DNA of 64,000 nucleotides from Candidatus Opimibacter skivensis (lineage in GTDB: Bacteria > Bacteroidota > Bacteroidia > Chitinophagales > Saprospiraceae): assembly GCA_016722045.1 (NCBI GenBank), contig JADKGY010000006.1, positions 372,001 through 436,000 on the forward strand, read 5' to 3'. This document shows, piece after piece, positions 35,634 to 45,582 of the stretch (its first letter is position 1; every line of letters starts with the position of its first letter). Below the pieces are notes generated by a model. That model ran no database searches and was not told where the DNA came from. It saw only the letters and a program-made list of their open reading frames with translations. Made by a program: the position numbers and the translations under genes.

Positions 35634-36248
35634 ATGAGAAGATTAATCATTTGCTTCATCGTACTCATCCCATGCATACTCTCTGCTCAATTTGGGGTAA
35701 AGGCAGGACTCAATTTCGCCAACATTACAAAGGCTAAAGAAATTAATGCAACCTCACGCACCGGATTCCACATGGGCATTTTCCTTTCCGGTCCGACCAA
35801 ACCGGTTCTCAGTTCACAAACTGAACTTCTCTTTTCAAGACAGGGATATGATTTCTCTACGAATATCAACACCGGCAAAGTTGAACTTGATTATCTGCTG
35901 TTACCCCAGCTTATGGGCATCAACATCACGAAATTTGTTCAGGTGCAGGTAGGTGCTCAAATCGCTTATTTGCTGAATGCTAAAATAGACAGTACTTCTA
36001 CTACAGGCGATCAAAGCACAGATAAGATTTTGCGTCTGCTCAACCGTTTTGATTATGGTCTTGCAGGTGGAGTCGAAGTGCATCCTATCCATGCAATACT
36101 TATAGGCGCAAGATTAAATCTGAGCTTCGGAAAATTATACAAAGAACCAGAACAGGGTCAGCAATATTCATTTATCCCTGACATCAATGCCAGGAATAAT
36201 TTATTCCAGCTTTATGCCGGCTTCAAATTCGGGAAAGAAGAGCAATAG
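35634..36248 (+). CDS. outer membrane beta-barrel protein (PorT-like)
   Basis: A 204-residue protein with signal peptide (MRRLIICFIVLIPCILSAQ) and alternating beta-strand pattern: FGVKAGLNFANITKAKE, FHMGIFLSGPTKPVLSSQTE, YDFSTNINTGKVELDYLLLP, NLFQLYAGFKFGKEEQ. The 'GVKAGLNFA' opening is the usual mark of Bacteroidota small barrel proteins of the PorT/OMP_b-brl_2 type. It follows the S74-like gene by 49 bases on the same strand, possibly co-transcribed. Function not known beyond an outer-membrane location. Confidence 0.8.
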   Translation: MRRLIICFIVLIPCILSAQFGVKAGLNFANITKAKEINATSRTGFHMGIFLSGPTKPVLSSQTELLFSRQGYDFSTNINTGKVELDYLLLPQLMGINITKFVQVQVGAQIAYLLNAKIDSTSTTGDQSTDKILRLLNRFDYGLAGGVEVHPIHAILIGARLNLSFGKLYKEPEQGQQYSFIPDINARNNLFQLYAGFKFGKEEQ

Positions 36249-36275
36249 ATCAATTCGCGAGTCGTGAATCGTGAG

Positions 36276-36337
36276 TCGTATTCGTTATTCGTTATTCGTT
36301 ACTCGTTATTCGTTATTCGTTACTCGTTATTCGTTAT
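36276..36337. repeat. heptamer tandem repeat TTATTCG/TTACTCG
   Basis: About nine units, TTATTCG alternating with TTACTCG, immediately beyond the beta-barrel stop and running to the end of the converging OsmC gene. Same family as 33955-34045. Confidence 0.9.
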
Positions 36338-36747
36338 TACACTAAGTTCGATTCGGCTGTAATTTTTGCATTTAACAATTTGCTCACCGGGCAATTCGCT
36401 TTTGCATCTGCAACACATTCTGCAAATTTTTCTGCATCAATACCAGGGATTGTGGCAGTGACATCAAGATGACTTTCGGTGATGGCTCCTCCTTCAAGTG
36501 TGATCGTACATTTGGTATCTATATTGTCCGGTGTAAAACCGGCTGCATTCAATACAAAACTCAGCTTCATGGAGAAACAACCTGCATGAGCTGCTGCTAT
36601 CAATTCTTCAGGATTTGTGCCTATGCCGTCTTCAAATCGGGTCTTATACGAATATTGATGATCATTCAATACACCTGATTGTGTTTGCAGTTTCCCATTT
36701 CCTTCTTTACCTGTTCCTTTCCAATTAGCGGTTGCTGTTCTTTTCAT
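36337..36747 (-). CDS. OsmC/Ohr-family peroxiredoxin
   Basis: A 136-residue thiol peroxidase of the OsmC family that reduces organic hydroperoxides. The two catalytic cysteines are in AAHAGCFSMKLS (about C57) and KANCPVSKLL (about C118), and FEDGIGTNPEELIAAA is the conserved segment before the first. Length and motif order are normal. It is convergent with the beta-barrel gene, separated by the heptamer repeat. A GTGAGAGAA repeat lies upstream, in the 276-bp spacer before 37024. Confidence 0.9.
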   Translation of the reverse strand: MKRTATANWKGTGKEGNGKLQTQSGVLNDHQYSYKTRFEDGIGTNPEELIAAAHAGCFSMKLSFVLNAAGFTPDNIDTKCTITLEGGAITESHLDVTATIPGIDAEKFAECVADAKANCPVSKLLNAKITAESNLV

Positions 36748-36789
36748 TATTTATTTTTTTTATTGTTCAGTCGCCAAATATACACAAGA

Positions 36790-36829
36790 GTGAGAGAAGT
36801 GAGAGAAGTGAGAGAAGTGAGAGAATGCG
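36790..36829. repeat. nonamer repeat GTGAGAGAA
   Basis: Four units of GTGAGAGAA then degenerate GCGAGAGGA, in the spacer between the divergent OsmC and tail-fibre-like genes. Confidence 0.85.
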
Positions 36830-37023
36830 AGAGGATGGGAGAAGTGAGGAGTTAATAATCCTGCCAGTTGCTCAAATCCTTTCCCCAGATGCTCAAGATG
36901 GCTTTTAAAGGCTGATATCGAAATCTACTTTCGGGTTGTCAATGCATCGTCTTCTAATGAATTGTCTTAATTGAAGAGATCACGTAGACAGGAAATATAT
37001 TCTATCCAATAACCCTATTTTTT

Positions 37024-38556
37024 ATGAAAAGCAAGAAATTATTACTCGCCATTCCCTTCTTGAGTTTTGTATTCATTTCCTCAATGATGAGCCAGAACGT
37101 GGGCATTAATACTGAAAATCCACAAGCCGCTTTGGACGTAAATGGTGATATCATATTCAGAACCGGTGATCTGCTTGTGGGCGATAGTACTACGTTGGCT
37201 CTGGATGTCAATTCTACCAAATTTAGTTACTATAGAATATCAGGACCAACAGCTGATTTTGCTATTGCCGGCATTACAGCGGGTACAGATGGTCGTTTAA
37301 TTACTTTATTCAACAGGAGTAATTTCATCATGCAAATCAATCAGCAGGACCCTGGCGCTGATTCTTTGAATCGAATCATTACCGGAACTCAGGCAGACAT
37401 TTTTGTTGCAGACAGAGGTATAGTTAATCTTGTCTATGATGGCAGCGAGCAAAAATGGGTCGTTAAAAGCACAAGTAAAGGTATTGGCGGAACGATGTGG
37501 GACACTACGGGCCTGAATATTTTTCTCAATAACGGCGGTAATGTTGGAATCGGGACAAATACACCATCATCACCTTTGACTGTACAAACTGATCTGAATA
37601 CAGTAGGAATATCTCAAATAGGAGGAAATGATGAAATTGTTTTATCCTCTGCCGTCGGTAATGTTTCCGCCTCAATCGGTACGTCCACAAACCATATTTT
37701 TAGTCTGAATGCGGGCGGCACCGGCAAGGTGCATGTCTGGCCTGATGGTAGAGTGGTAATCGGCGATGATCCGGATCCAATAAATTTCACGGGAGGCGGC
37801 AGTTCATCGCGAACTGTTCCTACCGAAGCAAAGCTAACTATGGAAACACCTCTTAATAGCACAGGATGGATGCATATCGGTGGGCCTGATTCTATTATTG
37901 TCAGCGAAGTCATAGGTGGTATTTCTGCCGCGATAGGCACAAGTACAAATCATGCTTTTCGTCTCACAGCAGGAACATCCGGGAAAGGAATCCACATCTA
38001 CCCTGATGGTAATGTTGTCATCGGAACTAACGTCCAGGGTTCGTTTGGCAGGTTGACACTTCATACGCCGGACAATAGTGATGGATTTGCACATTATAGC
38101 AGTGGAGGGATTCTTTTAAAGACCATTGTAGGTGGTGTATCTGCCGGGTTTGGGACATTCACAAATCATAAAATGAGGATTTTTGCAAATGGAGTGTCTG
38201 TGATCAATATTGCTCCGGATGGCAACATCGGCATGGGGCTAGAAAATCCATTAGCCGGATACAGGCTTTCTGTCAATGGTAGCATTAAAGCAAAAGAAAT
38301 AGTCGTCGAGACGGTGGGATTTCCGGATTATGTATTTGCTCCGGACTATTCTATACGCTCATTAGGTGAAGTTGAAAGATTTATTCAACTACACCATCAT
38401 TTACCAAATATTCCATCGGCAAGTGAAGTAGAAGAAAACGGACTAGCTGTAGGAGAAATGCAAAGTAAAATGATGGAAAAAATTGAAGAACTCACCCTGT
38501 ATATTATTGAATTGAACAAACGGATTGAATCTTTAGAAAATACTAATCATCAATAA
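37024..38556 (+). CDS. secreted tail-fibre-like protein with three internal repeats
   Basis: A 510-residue exported protein. Signal peptide MKSKKLLLAIPFLSFVFISS, then QNVGINTENPQAALDVNGDI, the motif common at the start of Bacteroidota fibre-like proteins. Three loosely repeated blocks of ~90 residues share the pattern [G/S]xxS(A)xxGTxTNH...PDG.(V)(I)G: ASIGTSTNHIFSLNAGGTGK, AAIGTSTNHAFRLTAGTSGK, AGFGTFTNHKMRIFANG. The C-terminus is a hinge (YVFAPDYSIRSLGEVERFIQ) and coiled coil (MQSKMMEKIEELTLYIIELN). No S74 domain. Possibly a surface fibre; function unknown. It is followed closely (21 bases) by the Asp-box gene. Confidence 0.72.
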   Translation: MKSKKLLLAIPFLSFVFISSMMSQNVGINTENPQAALDVNGDIIFRTGDLLVGDSTTLALDVNSTKFSYYRISGPTADFAIAGITAGTDGRLITLFNRSNFIMQINQQDPGADSLNRIITGTQADIFVADRGIVNLVYDGSEQKWVVKSTSKGIGGTMWDTTGLNIFLNNGGNVGIGTNTPSSPLTVQTDLNTVGISQIGGNDEIVLSSAVGNVSASIGTSTNHIFSLNAGGTGKVHVWPDGRVVIGDDPDPINFTGGGSSSRTVPTEAKLTMETPLNSTGWMHIGGPDSIIVSEVIGGISAAIGTSTNHAFRLTAGTSGKGIHIYPDGNVVIGTNVQGSFGRLTLHTPDNSDGFAHYSSGGILLKTIVGGVSAGFGTFTNHKMRIFANGVSVINIAPDGNIGMGLENPLAGYRLSVNGSIKAKEIVVETVGFPDYVFAPDYSIRSLGEVERFIQLHHHLPNIPSASEVEENGLAVGEMQSKMMEKIEELTLYIIELNKRIESLENTNHQ

Positions 38557-38577
38557 TTCATTAAAAATAACTGAACA

Positions 38578-41193
38578 ATGAAAATGCGAATCAGCTTTTT
38601 AATGGGAATTGCTCTATTGTTGATCATTCCAAAATGGTCAATAGCCCAGGCTTATATTAAAGCCATAAATCCGGATAGGTACAATGGGAATTTCAGAGAA
38701 ATGGCGAAACAAATTGATATGTTTTATGATACGGCTACCGGAAGCAATAAGGGAGGGTATAAACAATGGAAGAGAGGGGAATGGTTTGCAATGCATCATT
38801 TGGATGAAAATGGAAAATTGGGAAATTATGTGGAAAAAAATATTGAGATCATTGATGAAATAAATCTTGCTGCTGAAAAAAATTCACGGATGGCTTCAAC
38901 AGGAGCCTGGATTAATATTGGACACTCTTCTATTCCGGGATCAGAAGCAAAAATGGGGAGAGTGAACAGTGTGGCCTTCGACCCGGTCAATAGTGCCATC
39001 ATATATGTAGCATCGGCTGCAGGCGGAATTTGGAAATCTACTAACAATGGGGACACATGGACCAATCTGACCATTGATTTACCTATTCTGGGCATTGCTG
39101 ATATTGTAGTATCTCCGGCTCCAAATAATAATATTGTGTATGCGCTCACAGGCGACCTGGCCGGATCAGGAGTTAATATTTATGAGCACCTTAGCGTTGG
39201 TGTTATTAAATCGTACAATGGTGGTTTAAGTTGGACACGAACCAATTTAACGGTGTCATTAAGCCAGAAGTTAGGAGGTTATAAATTACTCATGCATCCG
39301 ACTAATCCGAATATTTTATATGCGGCCATGACCGATGGAATTCACCGGACCCTGGATGGAGGAAGTACATGGAATAATATAGCACCGGTAGGAAGTGTCA
39401 ATGATATCGAATTTAATCTCAGTAATCTCAATATACTTTATTACACAAAAATCAATGATAATAATTTTAACAAAATAAATTTAACCACACTGGCTATATC
39501 CAGTATAGGCATTTCTACTTTTCTAAATATTGATAGGATGGAAATCGCGGTTACCCCCGACAACCCAAATGCCGTTTACCTTCTGGCCGGCCCGGGATAT
39601 TTATTTTTTGGCGCTAATTTATTCAATGGCCTTTTTTATTCCGGTAATAGTGGGACATCCTTTGTACAAAGAAGTATAAGTTGTAATGACAACGGCGATC
39701 TGTTTAATAGCGGATCTAGTTTTTCGTATTATGCCAATACTATTTATGTTGACCCTTTTGAGGAAAACTATGTAATTGTAGGCGGACTAAATTTATTTAA
39801 TTCTATTAATGGGGGCGTAACCCTGAATCAAATTACGTTCAACTCGATACATTCTGATCAGCATAATATAAAACGAAATCCTTTAAATGGTGATTTGTGG
39901 CTATGCAATGATGGCGGAGTATATAGAAGCACAAATAGTGGAAACACCTGGGAGAACAAAAGCAATGGCTTGGCGATCAATGAATATTATCGGCTCAGTG
40001 GGACAAACAATGTTGAGGATCGATTATTGGGCGGCACACAGGATAATGGACATTTCCTGCGAAATGCCGGAGGCGATTTTCAATTTGTAATGGGAGGAGA
40101 TGGAATGGATAATTATTTTAATTCTTTAGATAATAATATAGCGTATGCATGCTCCCAGAATGCAGGGCTGCAGCGATCAACGAATGCAGGCGTAAGCTTT
40201 AACGGTTCAACATTACCTAACGCAGGTGATAAAAATTTTTATCCCTGGATTTCACCGATCATCCAGCATCCCCCATTCCTCAATCCTCAGTCAGGCCAAT
40301 GGGAGAATACAGATGTGATCTATGTATATTCATTAACAGGCATAATGCGCAGTATCGATGGCGCCACCTGGACTAATATCGGCCCGGCCAATATTGGGCA
40401 ATTCTCCGGGTCTTTATGTCCCTCTATGACGATTTGCAGAGATGTTGGAGGCACCATATTGTATGTTACGAATGGCAATAATTTCTGGCGTTGTTCTAAT
40501 CCCCTTGATAATGCCCCTTCCTGGACGAATGCTCCTCTGCCCATCAACAACACTACATATGTCAGCGCGATAGCCGTAAATCCATTCAATAAGAATGAGG
40601 TGTGGGCTACCATTTCCGGATATCAGGCGGGTCTAAAAGTCTTTAGAACTCTGAACGCCGGAGTTTCATGGTCGAATGTTTCATTTGCCATACCCAACAC
40701 ACCGATTTATTCTATTGTCTTTGCCAATAATAATAATAACCCATCGGGGGCAGTATACGTAGGTACGGAAACCGGAGTCTATTATAAAAATGATGGGCTT
40801 CCAAACTGGGTTCCATTTTCGAACGCATTACCTCACGTGCCTGTAACTGATCTCCAAATGAACTATGTGACAAATGAATTGAAATGCAGTACCTATGGAA
40901 GAGGGATATGGAAGACGAGTGTATATGACAATTGTCCTTCCTCTGTTCATGTCAATTATGAAATCAATCAGGGTCAATATAATTTTGAAGCCTCAACCAT
41001 AATTTATGCCTATGAAAATATCACAGGCGGAATAGGTACGAGAGTTACGATGAAAGCCGGAGACCAGATCCGGTTGCAAAACGGATTTAGAGCAAATCAG
41101 GATACCTATGTAAGAATTGCGATCGGAGGCTGTGCTACGGGGCCTTTAGGGTTGACAGGTGATGGATCAGATCCCCAAAAAGGACATAAATAA
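38578..41193 (+). CDS. secreted Asp-box (BNR/sortilin-like) propeller protein
   Basis: An 871-residue exported protein with signal peptide (residues ~1-23). From about 120 on it carries nine or so Asp-box motifs, such as STNNGDTWTN, NGGLSWT, LDGGSTWNN, STNSGNTWEN, NAGVSWSN, which mark beta-propeller blades of the BNR/Vps10 type. Such domains can be glycosidases or purely binding; the sialidase catalytic residues were not seen. The last ~70 residues (IIYAYENITGGIGTRVTM, AGDQIRLQNGFRANQDTYV) are the C-terminal stabilising module found in many Bacteroidota secreted proteins. Co-oriented with the gene at 37024, 21 bases apart. Confidence 0.75.
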   Translation: MKMRISFLMGIALLLIIPKWSIAQAYIKAINPDRYNGNFREMAKQIDMFYDTATGSNKGGYKQWKRGEWFAMHHLDENGKLGNYVEKNIEIIDEINLAAEKNSRMASTGAWINIGHSSIPGSEAKMGRVNSVAFDPVNSAIIYVASAAGGIWKSTNNGDTWTNLTIDLPILGIADIVVSPAPNNNIVYALTGDLAGSGVNIYEHLSVGVIKSYNGGLSWTRTNLTVSLSQKLGGYKLLMHPTNPNILYAAMTDGIHRTLDGGSTWNNIAPVGSVNDIEFNLSNLNILYYTKINDNNFNKINLTTLAISSIGISTFLNIDRMEIAVTPDNPNAVYLLAGPGYLFFGANLFNGLFYSGNSGTSFVQRSISCNDNGDLFNSGSSFSYYANTIYVDPFEENYVIVGGLNLFNSINGGVTLNQITFNSIHSDQHNIKRNPLNGDLWLCNDGGVYRSTNSGNTWENKSNGLAINEYYRLSGTNNVEDRLLGGTQDNGHFLRNAGGDFQFVMGGDGMDNYFNSLDNNIAYACSQNAGLQRSTNAGVSFNGSTLPNAGDKNFYPWISPIIQHPPFLNPQSGQWENTDVIYVYSLTGIMRSIDGATWTNIGPANIGQFSGSLCPSMTICRDVGGTILYVTNGNNFWRCSNPLDNAPSWTNAPLPINNTTYVSAIAVNPFNKNEVWATISGYQAGLKVFRTLNAGVSWSNVSFAIPNTPIYSIVFANNNNNPSGAVYVGTETGVYYKNDGLPNWVPFSNALPHVPVTDLQMNYVTNELKCSTYGRGIWKTSVYDNCPSSVHVNYEINQGQYNFEASTIIYAYENITGGIGTRVTMKAGDQIRLQNGFRANQDTYVRIAIGGCATGPLGLTGDGSDPQKGHK

Positions 41194-41283
41194 TAATAGA
41201 AAACAAGATGCGGGTTGAAGGTGCCCGATAACTTCATTTTTCGCATCATATCATAGAATTTCCTGAATGAGTAACTTTAAACT

Positions 41284-44200
41284 ATGCGTCAGACTATTCT
41301 TGTACTCATCTTATACTGGAGTTGTTCTGTCTCTGCGCAGTTAAATAATACGTATACATTCAGACATCTCGATCAGACAGATGGCCTGCTCCATACGACA
41401 GTCAAAGATATCAGTCAGGATGCAAGAGGTTTTGTATGGGTACTGACCTGGAATGGTCTGCAACGTTATGACGGATCAAGATTTGTCAATTATCCTGAAA
41501 TCACCAATCTTTCTTCGTTCAGCGAAATCTATGCCAGCACTTTATATCTGGATACAGTACAACAGCATATATGGGTTATGGAGGGCAACCAAATGGAAAG
41601 GCTTGACCTCCACAATAATACGTTGACTACGTTGCAGCTGGAAAATGTATTGAAAAATGATACGCTTCATATCTCTCAACCCTATACAGATGAAAACCAG
41701 GATCAATGGTTGATCGGTGAGTATGGCGTGATCGTACATGAAAAGAATACATCAAAAATCCTTAGCTCCTATTTTAATATCAACCCCTCGCAAGACCATC
41801 GGAATACATATGTATTAAAAGATCCGCAGTCCGGAGATTATTGGCTGCATAAACATGACTATTTTTTAATTGCAGATGCACAAACAAAAAGAATTTATTC
41901 TTCTTCTGAAAAACATCCCCAACATCCTTTGCTGCGTCAGCTGTGGAATCAATTTGGAAATAAAAACAGGATACGATATATCATGATGGATAGTTATCAT
42001 AATGTATGGATCTCAACCTGGACAGAATTTTTACTCCGATATAACCTCGAAACGAAAGAGCTGAAGACATACTCTCTAAAGGATGTAAAGAAAAAACAAA
42101 AAGGAAGTGAAAAAGGCGACATTACCCTGCTCATCAATGCCATGTATGAGGATAGGCAAAAAAATCTTTGGCTGGCTACTGATTATGCAGGCCTTCTATG
42201 GTATGACAGAGAAAAGGATGATTTCGATTTTATCACTTCTGATGACAAAATCAGTAATGGACTGAGGTATAACTTTAGTATTTACTCGATTTTCCAGGAT
42301 CGTGACGATAATATATGGTTAGGAACAGACAGGGGGATCAGTATTTTTAATCCTTACCGGAATCACTTTCAATCGATTCGTCATGAGGATGGAAATGAAG
42401 CCTCATTACCTAAAAACGATATTAATGATATCATCGAAACCCGGGAGGGCGAGATATTCATAGGCACATGGGGAGGGGGCATCACCGTCTATGACCAGCA
42501 ATGGCGTTTTCTCCGAAATATTTATTTCGCAGGTCCGGTAGATTACAATCTGGTATGGAGTTTTGTCCGGCATGATGATGGAACCATCTGGGCCGGTGCT
42601 CAACATGGATATATCCATATCTATGATCCGGTAAGCCGAATGTTTAAAACGATTCAGCCAAAGGAAATTGAATATTCTACCATAACTAAAATGACCAAGG
42701 ACCGGGAAGGAAATATTCTGATAGGACTGAATAATGGGAAAATTTCGCTTTGGAACAAGGCAAATGAAAAATATTACAGTTACAATACCAGTGAGGTTAA
42801 AACTGCTTTTGCTTCTACAGCAGTGGTAGACATATTTATTGACCATTCAAATCGTTGTTGGGTAACTACGGCGTTGGGTCTTCAGCAATTTGATACTCAA
42901 AAACGAATGTATACGGGTCTCTTTCAACCGGATGGTACTGACCCTTCTAAAGGAATTGCATTTCAGGGTATCGAACAATACAATGATTCGACACTTTTGC
43001 TTGGAGCTATCTACGGAGGGATATATTTTTTTAATACGAATACTAAACGGTTTTCACGGCTACCGGTAAATGATGCCCTTAAAAACACTTCCGTTTATGC
43101 CATTCGAAAGGATCAAGATGGTAACTTCTGGCTTACTACAAATTTCAGTATTGTGAAAATGAATCCGGAGCTGACAAGGTATACGCACTTCAACATTGAT
43201 CATTCCCTGATGAATGATGCTTTTGGTTCCAGTAGATTTTATGAATTGAATGATGGACGTTGGGTGACGAATACACCGGCAGAGGCCCTTTGTTTTGATC
43301 CTGAAAAAATTGGCATTGATGTCGACAATCATTTTAAAGTAGAAATATGTGGATTTAAAATTTTTGATCATCCGGTATTTATAGATTCATTTCTTAAACG
43401 TCAACATCCAATCATTCTTTCGTATAATAATAATTTTGTCACCATTGAGTTTTCTGCGCTGAATTTTACGGATTTAAGGCAAACGAATTATAACTACCGG
43501 CTTTCATCTGTAGATAAAAACTGGATACATTCCGGCACCAATCAATTTGCAAATTATACAGACCTTAAGCCCGGTGAATATCTTTTCGAAGTAAAAGCCG
43601 ATCATGGCAGCGGGTCTTCAAAAATTACTTCTTTTCCTTTCATTATTACTCCGCCATGGTGGGGTACGGTTTGGTTTCGGGTATTGTGCTTAGCGGCCTT
43701 AGGTTCTCTTATTTACGTGATCCTGAAAAAAAGAATTCGCGCCATCCGTAAAGAAGCGCAATGGAAACAAAAAATAGCAGAGACGGAAATGATGGCACTA
43801 CGTTCTCAGATGAACCCCCATTTCATTTTCAATTGTCTTAATTCAATTGACAACCTCATCCAAATGGATCAGAAAGAGAAGGCAACCAATTATCTGGCAA
43901 AATTTGCTCAGCTGATCCGGGCTATTCTGGAGAATTCAAAAAACAATGCCATCCCTTGCTGGAAAGATCTTGAAGCCCTGAAACTCTACATCGACATGGA
44001 GGCGCTCCGTTGGGAGGACAAAATCATTTGTCAACTTCATATTGATCCTCATATTCAACGGGGTGATTTTAAAGTCCCGCCGATGATCATCCAACCTTTC
44101 GTTGAAAATGCTATTCATCATGGACTGCTCAACAAGATTGTTTCTGACAAGAAATTAAATATTGATGTCGCTATTGAAGGAGACCACATCAAATATACGA

Positions 44201-44421
44201 TCAGCGATAACGGTGTGGGTCGGCAAAAGGCAGCTGAATATAAAAAACTCAACCGGTCTTCACATCTATCACTCGGCATCGAAATTACGAAAGAGAGGAT
44301 CAAGTTATTTAATCAAAATCAAAACCAATCCATAAAAATCACTGATCTTTATAATGACCGCCATGAGCCTATCGGAACCAAGGTAGAAGTATGGCTCTCC
44401 TCTCAGCCCATCACGATATGA
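41284..44421 (+). CDS. two-component propeller sensor histidine kinase (LytS/His_kinase class)
   Basis: A 1,045-residue sensor. Signal peptide MRQTILVLILYWSCSVSAQ. Periplasmic propeller ~25-660 (HLDQTDGLLHTTVKDISQDA, DDNIWLGTDRGISIFNPY, DQDGNFWLTTNFSIVKM) with Y_Y_Y domain ~700-785, membrane helix ~796-815, then a His_kinase domain with phosphoacceptor H846 in RSQMNPHFIFNCLNSIDNL. HATPase residues include PPMIIQPFVENAIHHGL and ISDNGVGR. Unlike the kinase at 30242 it belongs to the LytS/LytTR class. It overlaps its regulator by four bases (ATGA), so the two are translated together. Confidence 0.92.
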   Translation: MRQTILVLILYWSCSVSAQLNNTYTFRHLDQTDGLLHTTVKDISQDARGFVWVLTWNGLQRYDGSRFVNYPEITNLSSFSEIYASTLYLDTVQQHIWVMEGNQMERLDLHNNTLTTLQLENVLKNDTLHISQPYTDENQDQWLIGEYGVIVHEKNTSKILSSYFNINPSQDHRNTYVLKDPQSGDYWLHKHDYFLIADAQTKRIYSSSEKHPQHPLLRQLWNQFGNKNRIRYIMMDSYHNVWISTWTEFLLRYNLETKELKTYSLKDVKKKQKGSEKGDITLLINAMYEDRQKNLWLATDYAGLLWYDREKDDFDFITSDDKISNGLRYNFSIYSIFQDRDDNIWLGTDRGISIFNPYRNHFQSIRHEDGNEASLPKNDINDIIETREGEIFIGTWGGGITVYDQQWRFLRNIYFAGPVDYNLVWSFVRHDDGTIWAGAQHGYIHIYDPVSRMFKTIQPKEIEYSTITKMTKDREGNILIGLNNGKISLWNKANEKYYSYNTSEVKTAFASTAVVDIFIDHSNRCWVTTALGLQQFDTQKRMYTGLFQPDGTDPSKGIAFQGIEQYNDSTLLLGAIYGGIYFFNTNTKRFSRLPVNDALKNTSVYAIRKDQDGNFWLTTNFSIVKMNPELTRYTHFNIDHSLMNDAFGSSRFYELNDGRWVTNTPAEALCFDPEKIGIDVDNHFKVEICGFKIFDHPVFIDSFLKRQHPIILSYNNNFVTIEFSALNFTDLRQTNYNYRLSSVDKNWIHSGTNQFANYTDLKPGEYLFEVKADHGSGSSKITSFPFIITPPWWGTVWFRVLCLAALGSLIYVILKKRIRAIRKEAQWKQKIAETEMMALRSQMNPHFIFNCLNSIDNLIQMDQKEKATNYLAKFAQLIRAILENSKNNAIPCWKDLEALKLYIDMEALRWEDKIICQLHIDPHIQRGDFKVPPMIIQPFVENAIHHGLLNKIVSDKKLNIDVAIEGDHIKYTISDNGVGRQKAAEYKKLNRSSHLSLGIEITKERIKLFNQNQNQSIKITDLYNDRHEPIGTKVEVWLSSQPITI

Positions 44422-45170
44422 ATTTTCTGACCGCAATACTCATTGATGATGAAAGCAACAGTCGAAACGCTTTGCAGCAAAAACTCATATCTTATTGTCC
44501 TGACATCAGGATCGTAGCAGAATGTGAAAATGGCGAAGAAGGAATAAATGCTATCGAAACATATAAACCTGATATTGTTTTTCTGGATGTTGAAATGCCT
44601 CGAATGAATGGTTTCGTCATGCTTCAACAACTTCAGCATCGAAAATTTGAGCTCATTTTCACCACAGCTTATGATCATTACGCCATCCAGGCTATCCGTT
44701 TCAGTGCACTGGATTATCTTGTCAAACCTATTGAGATACAGGCTTTGAAGGAAGCTGTCGATAAAGCAAGGCAGCGAAAACAAGTTGATATTCCCAATCA
44801 ACGTATCGAAACACTGCTTCATAATCTTTTGAATGAAAGAAACCACAACAATCGAATTGCTATTCCTTCGCAGGAAGGTCTGCAGTTTATAGAATTGGCA
44901 GATATCATCTATCTCGAAGCGGAGAGTAATTATTGTTCCATCTATCTGCAACCGGAAGGTCGAATATTGGTTTCAAAAACATTAAAAGATTTTGAAGAGC
45001 TATTGCCTCCTGCTGTATTCATACGAATACATCATTCCTTCATCATCAATAAAAATCATGTCCATAAATATCTTCGAGGTGAAGGTGGCCAGGTGATCAT
45101 GAGAAATGGCAAAACATTGGATGTCTCCCGCAGAAAAAAAGAGGAGTTTATGAAAGCTATTGGGTATTGA
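44418..45170 (+). CDS. LytR/AlgR-family response regulator (LytTR)
   Basis: A 250-residue regulator. Receiver 1-120: acidic pair D10/D11 in ILIDDES, phosphoacceptor D57 in IVFLDVEMPRMNGF, lysine in LDYLVKPIEI. LytTR DNA-binding domain ~140-245: ITYLEAES-type sequence IIYLEAESNYCSIYLQ, KTLKDFEELLPPAVFIRIHH, SFIINKNHVHKYLRGEGG. The ATG at 44418 overlaps the kinase stop, giving a family-normal N-terminus; an earlier in-frame ATG at 44391 is unlikely. It forms the output of the propeller kinase. Confidence 0.92.
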   Translation: MNFLTAILIDDESNSRNALQQKLISYCPDIRIVAECENGEEGINAIETYKPDIVFLDVEMPRMNGFVMLQQLQHRKFELIFTTAYDHYAIQAIRFSALDYLVKPIEIQALKEAVDKARQRKQVDIPNQRIETLLHNLLNERNHNNRIAIPSQEGLQFIELADIIYLEAESNYCSIYLQPEGRILVSKTLKDFEELLPPAVFIRIHHSFIINKNHVHKYLRGEGGQVIMRNGKTLDVSRRKKEEFMKAIGY

Positions 45171-45186
45171 TCTCTGTCTGACTATA

Positions 45187-45582
45187 TCAAAGGGGCAAAT
45201 AGATATACAAAATCGTCAGGGCAGCACTACTCAATGCCGTGATGGCGATAATGCTAAATGCTTTCTTACGATCTGCCTTAGCAAATGCTTCATCTGACAC
45301 ATCCATAAATTTTTTTCTTCCTATCAGGCTTGCAATACCTTTCAATCCATAGATATAACAGAATTTATTGAATGCCTGTATGAATCCCGACACAGAATAG
45401 AATGCCGGAAGAAAAAGAAATATTTTGTAGAAAGAGGGAAGATGATAAAAGGTAATGCTTAGTATCAAAATGATCATCAGACCAAGTCCCATGAACCCAA
45501 TTCGAAACCTTCGATTAATTTCTTGCTTGCCTAGATTACATGTCCCTGGTTTGTATTGGTATTCTTTAGTTTCTGGTATCAT
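45187..45582 (-). CDS. small membrane protein of unknown function
   Basis: A 131-residue protein with about three hydrophobic helices (roughly 30-50, 50-68, 108-128) and a basic cytosolic loop between (YGLKGIASLIGRKKFMD). Not assigned to a family. Its ATG lies 17 bases inside the end of the PrsW-like gene, so the pair is probably translationally coupled and functionally linked. The converging response regulator ends 16 bases away. Confidence 0.6.
   Translation of the reverse strand: MIPETKEYQYKPGTCNLGKQEINRRFRIGFMGLGLMIILILSITFYHLPSFYKIFLFLPAFYSVSGFIQAFNKFCYIYGLKGIASLIGRKKFMDVSDEAFAKADRKKAFSIIAITALSSAALTILYIYLPL

Noticed and set aside
34100..38556. Tail-fibre-like proteins taken as evidence of a prophage
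   Set aside because: No capsid, terminase, integrase or lysis genes nearby; the proteins have Sec signal peptides and Bacteroidota secreted-protein motifs.
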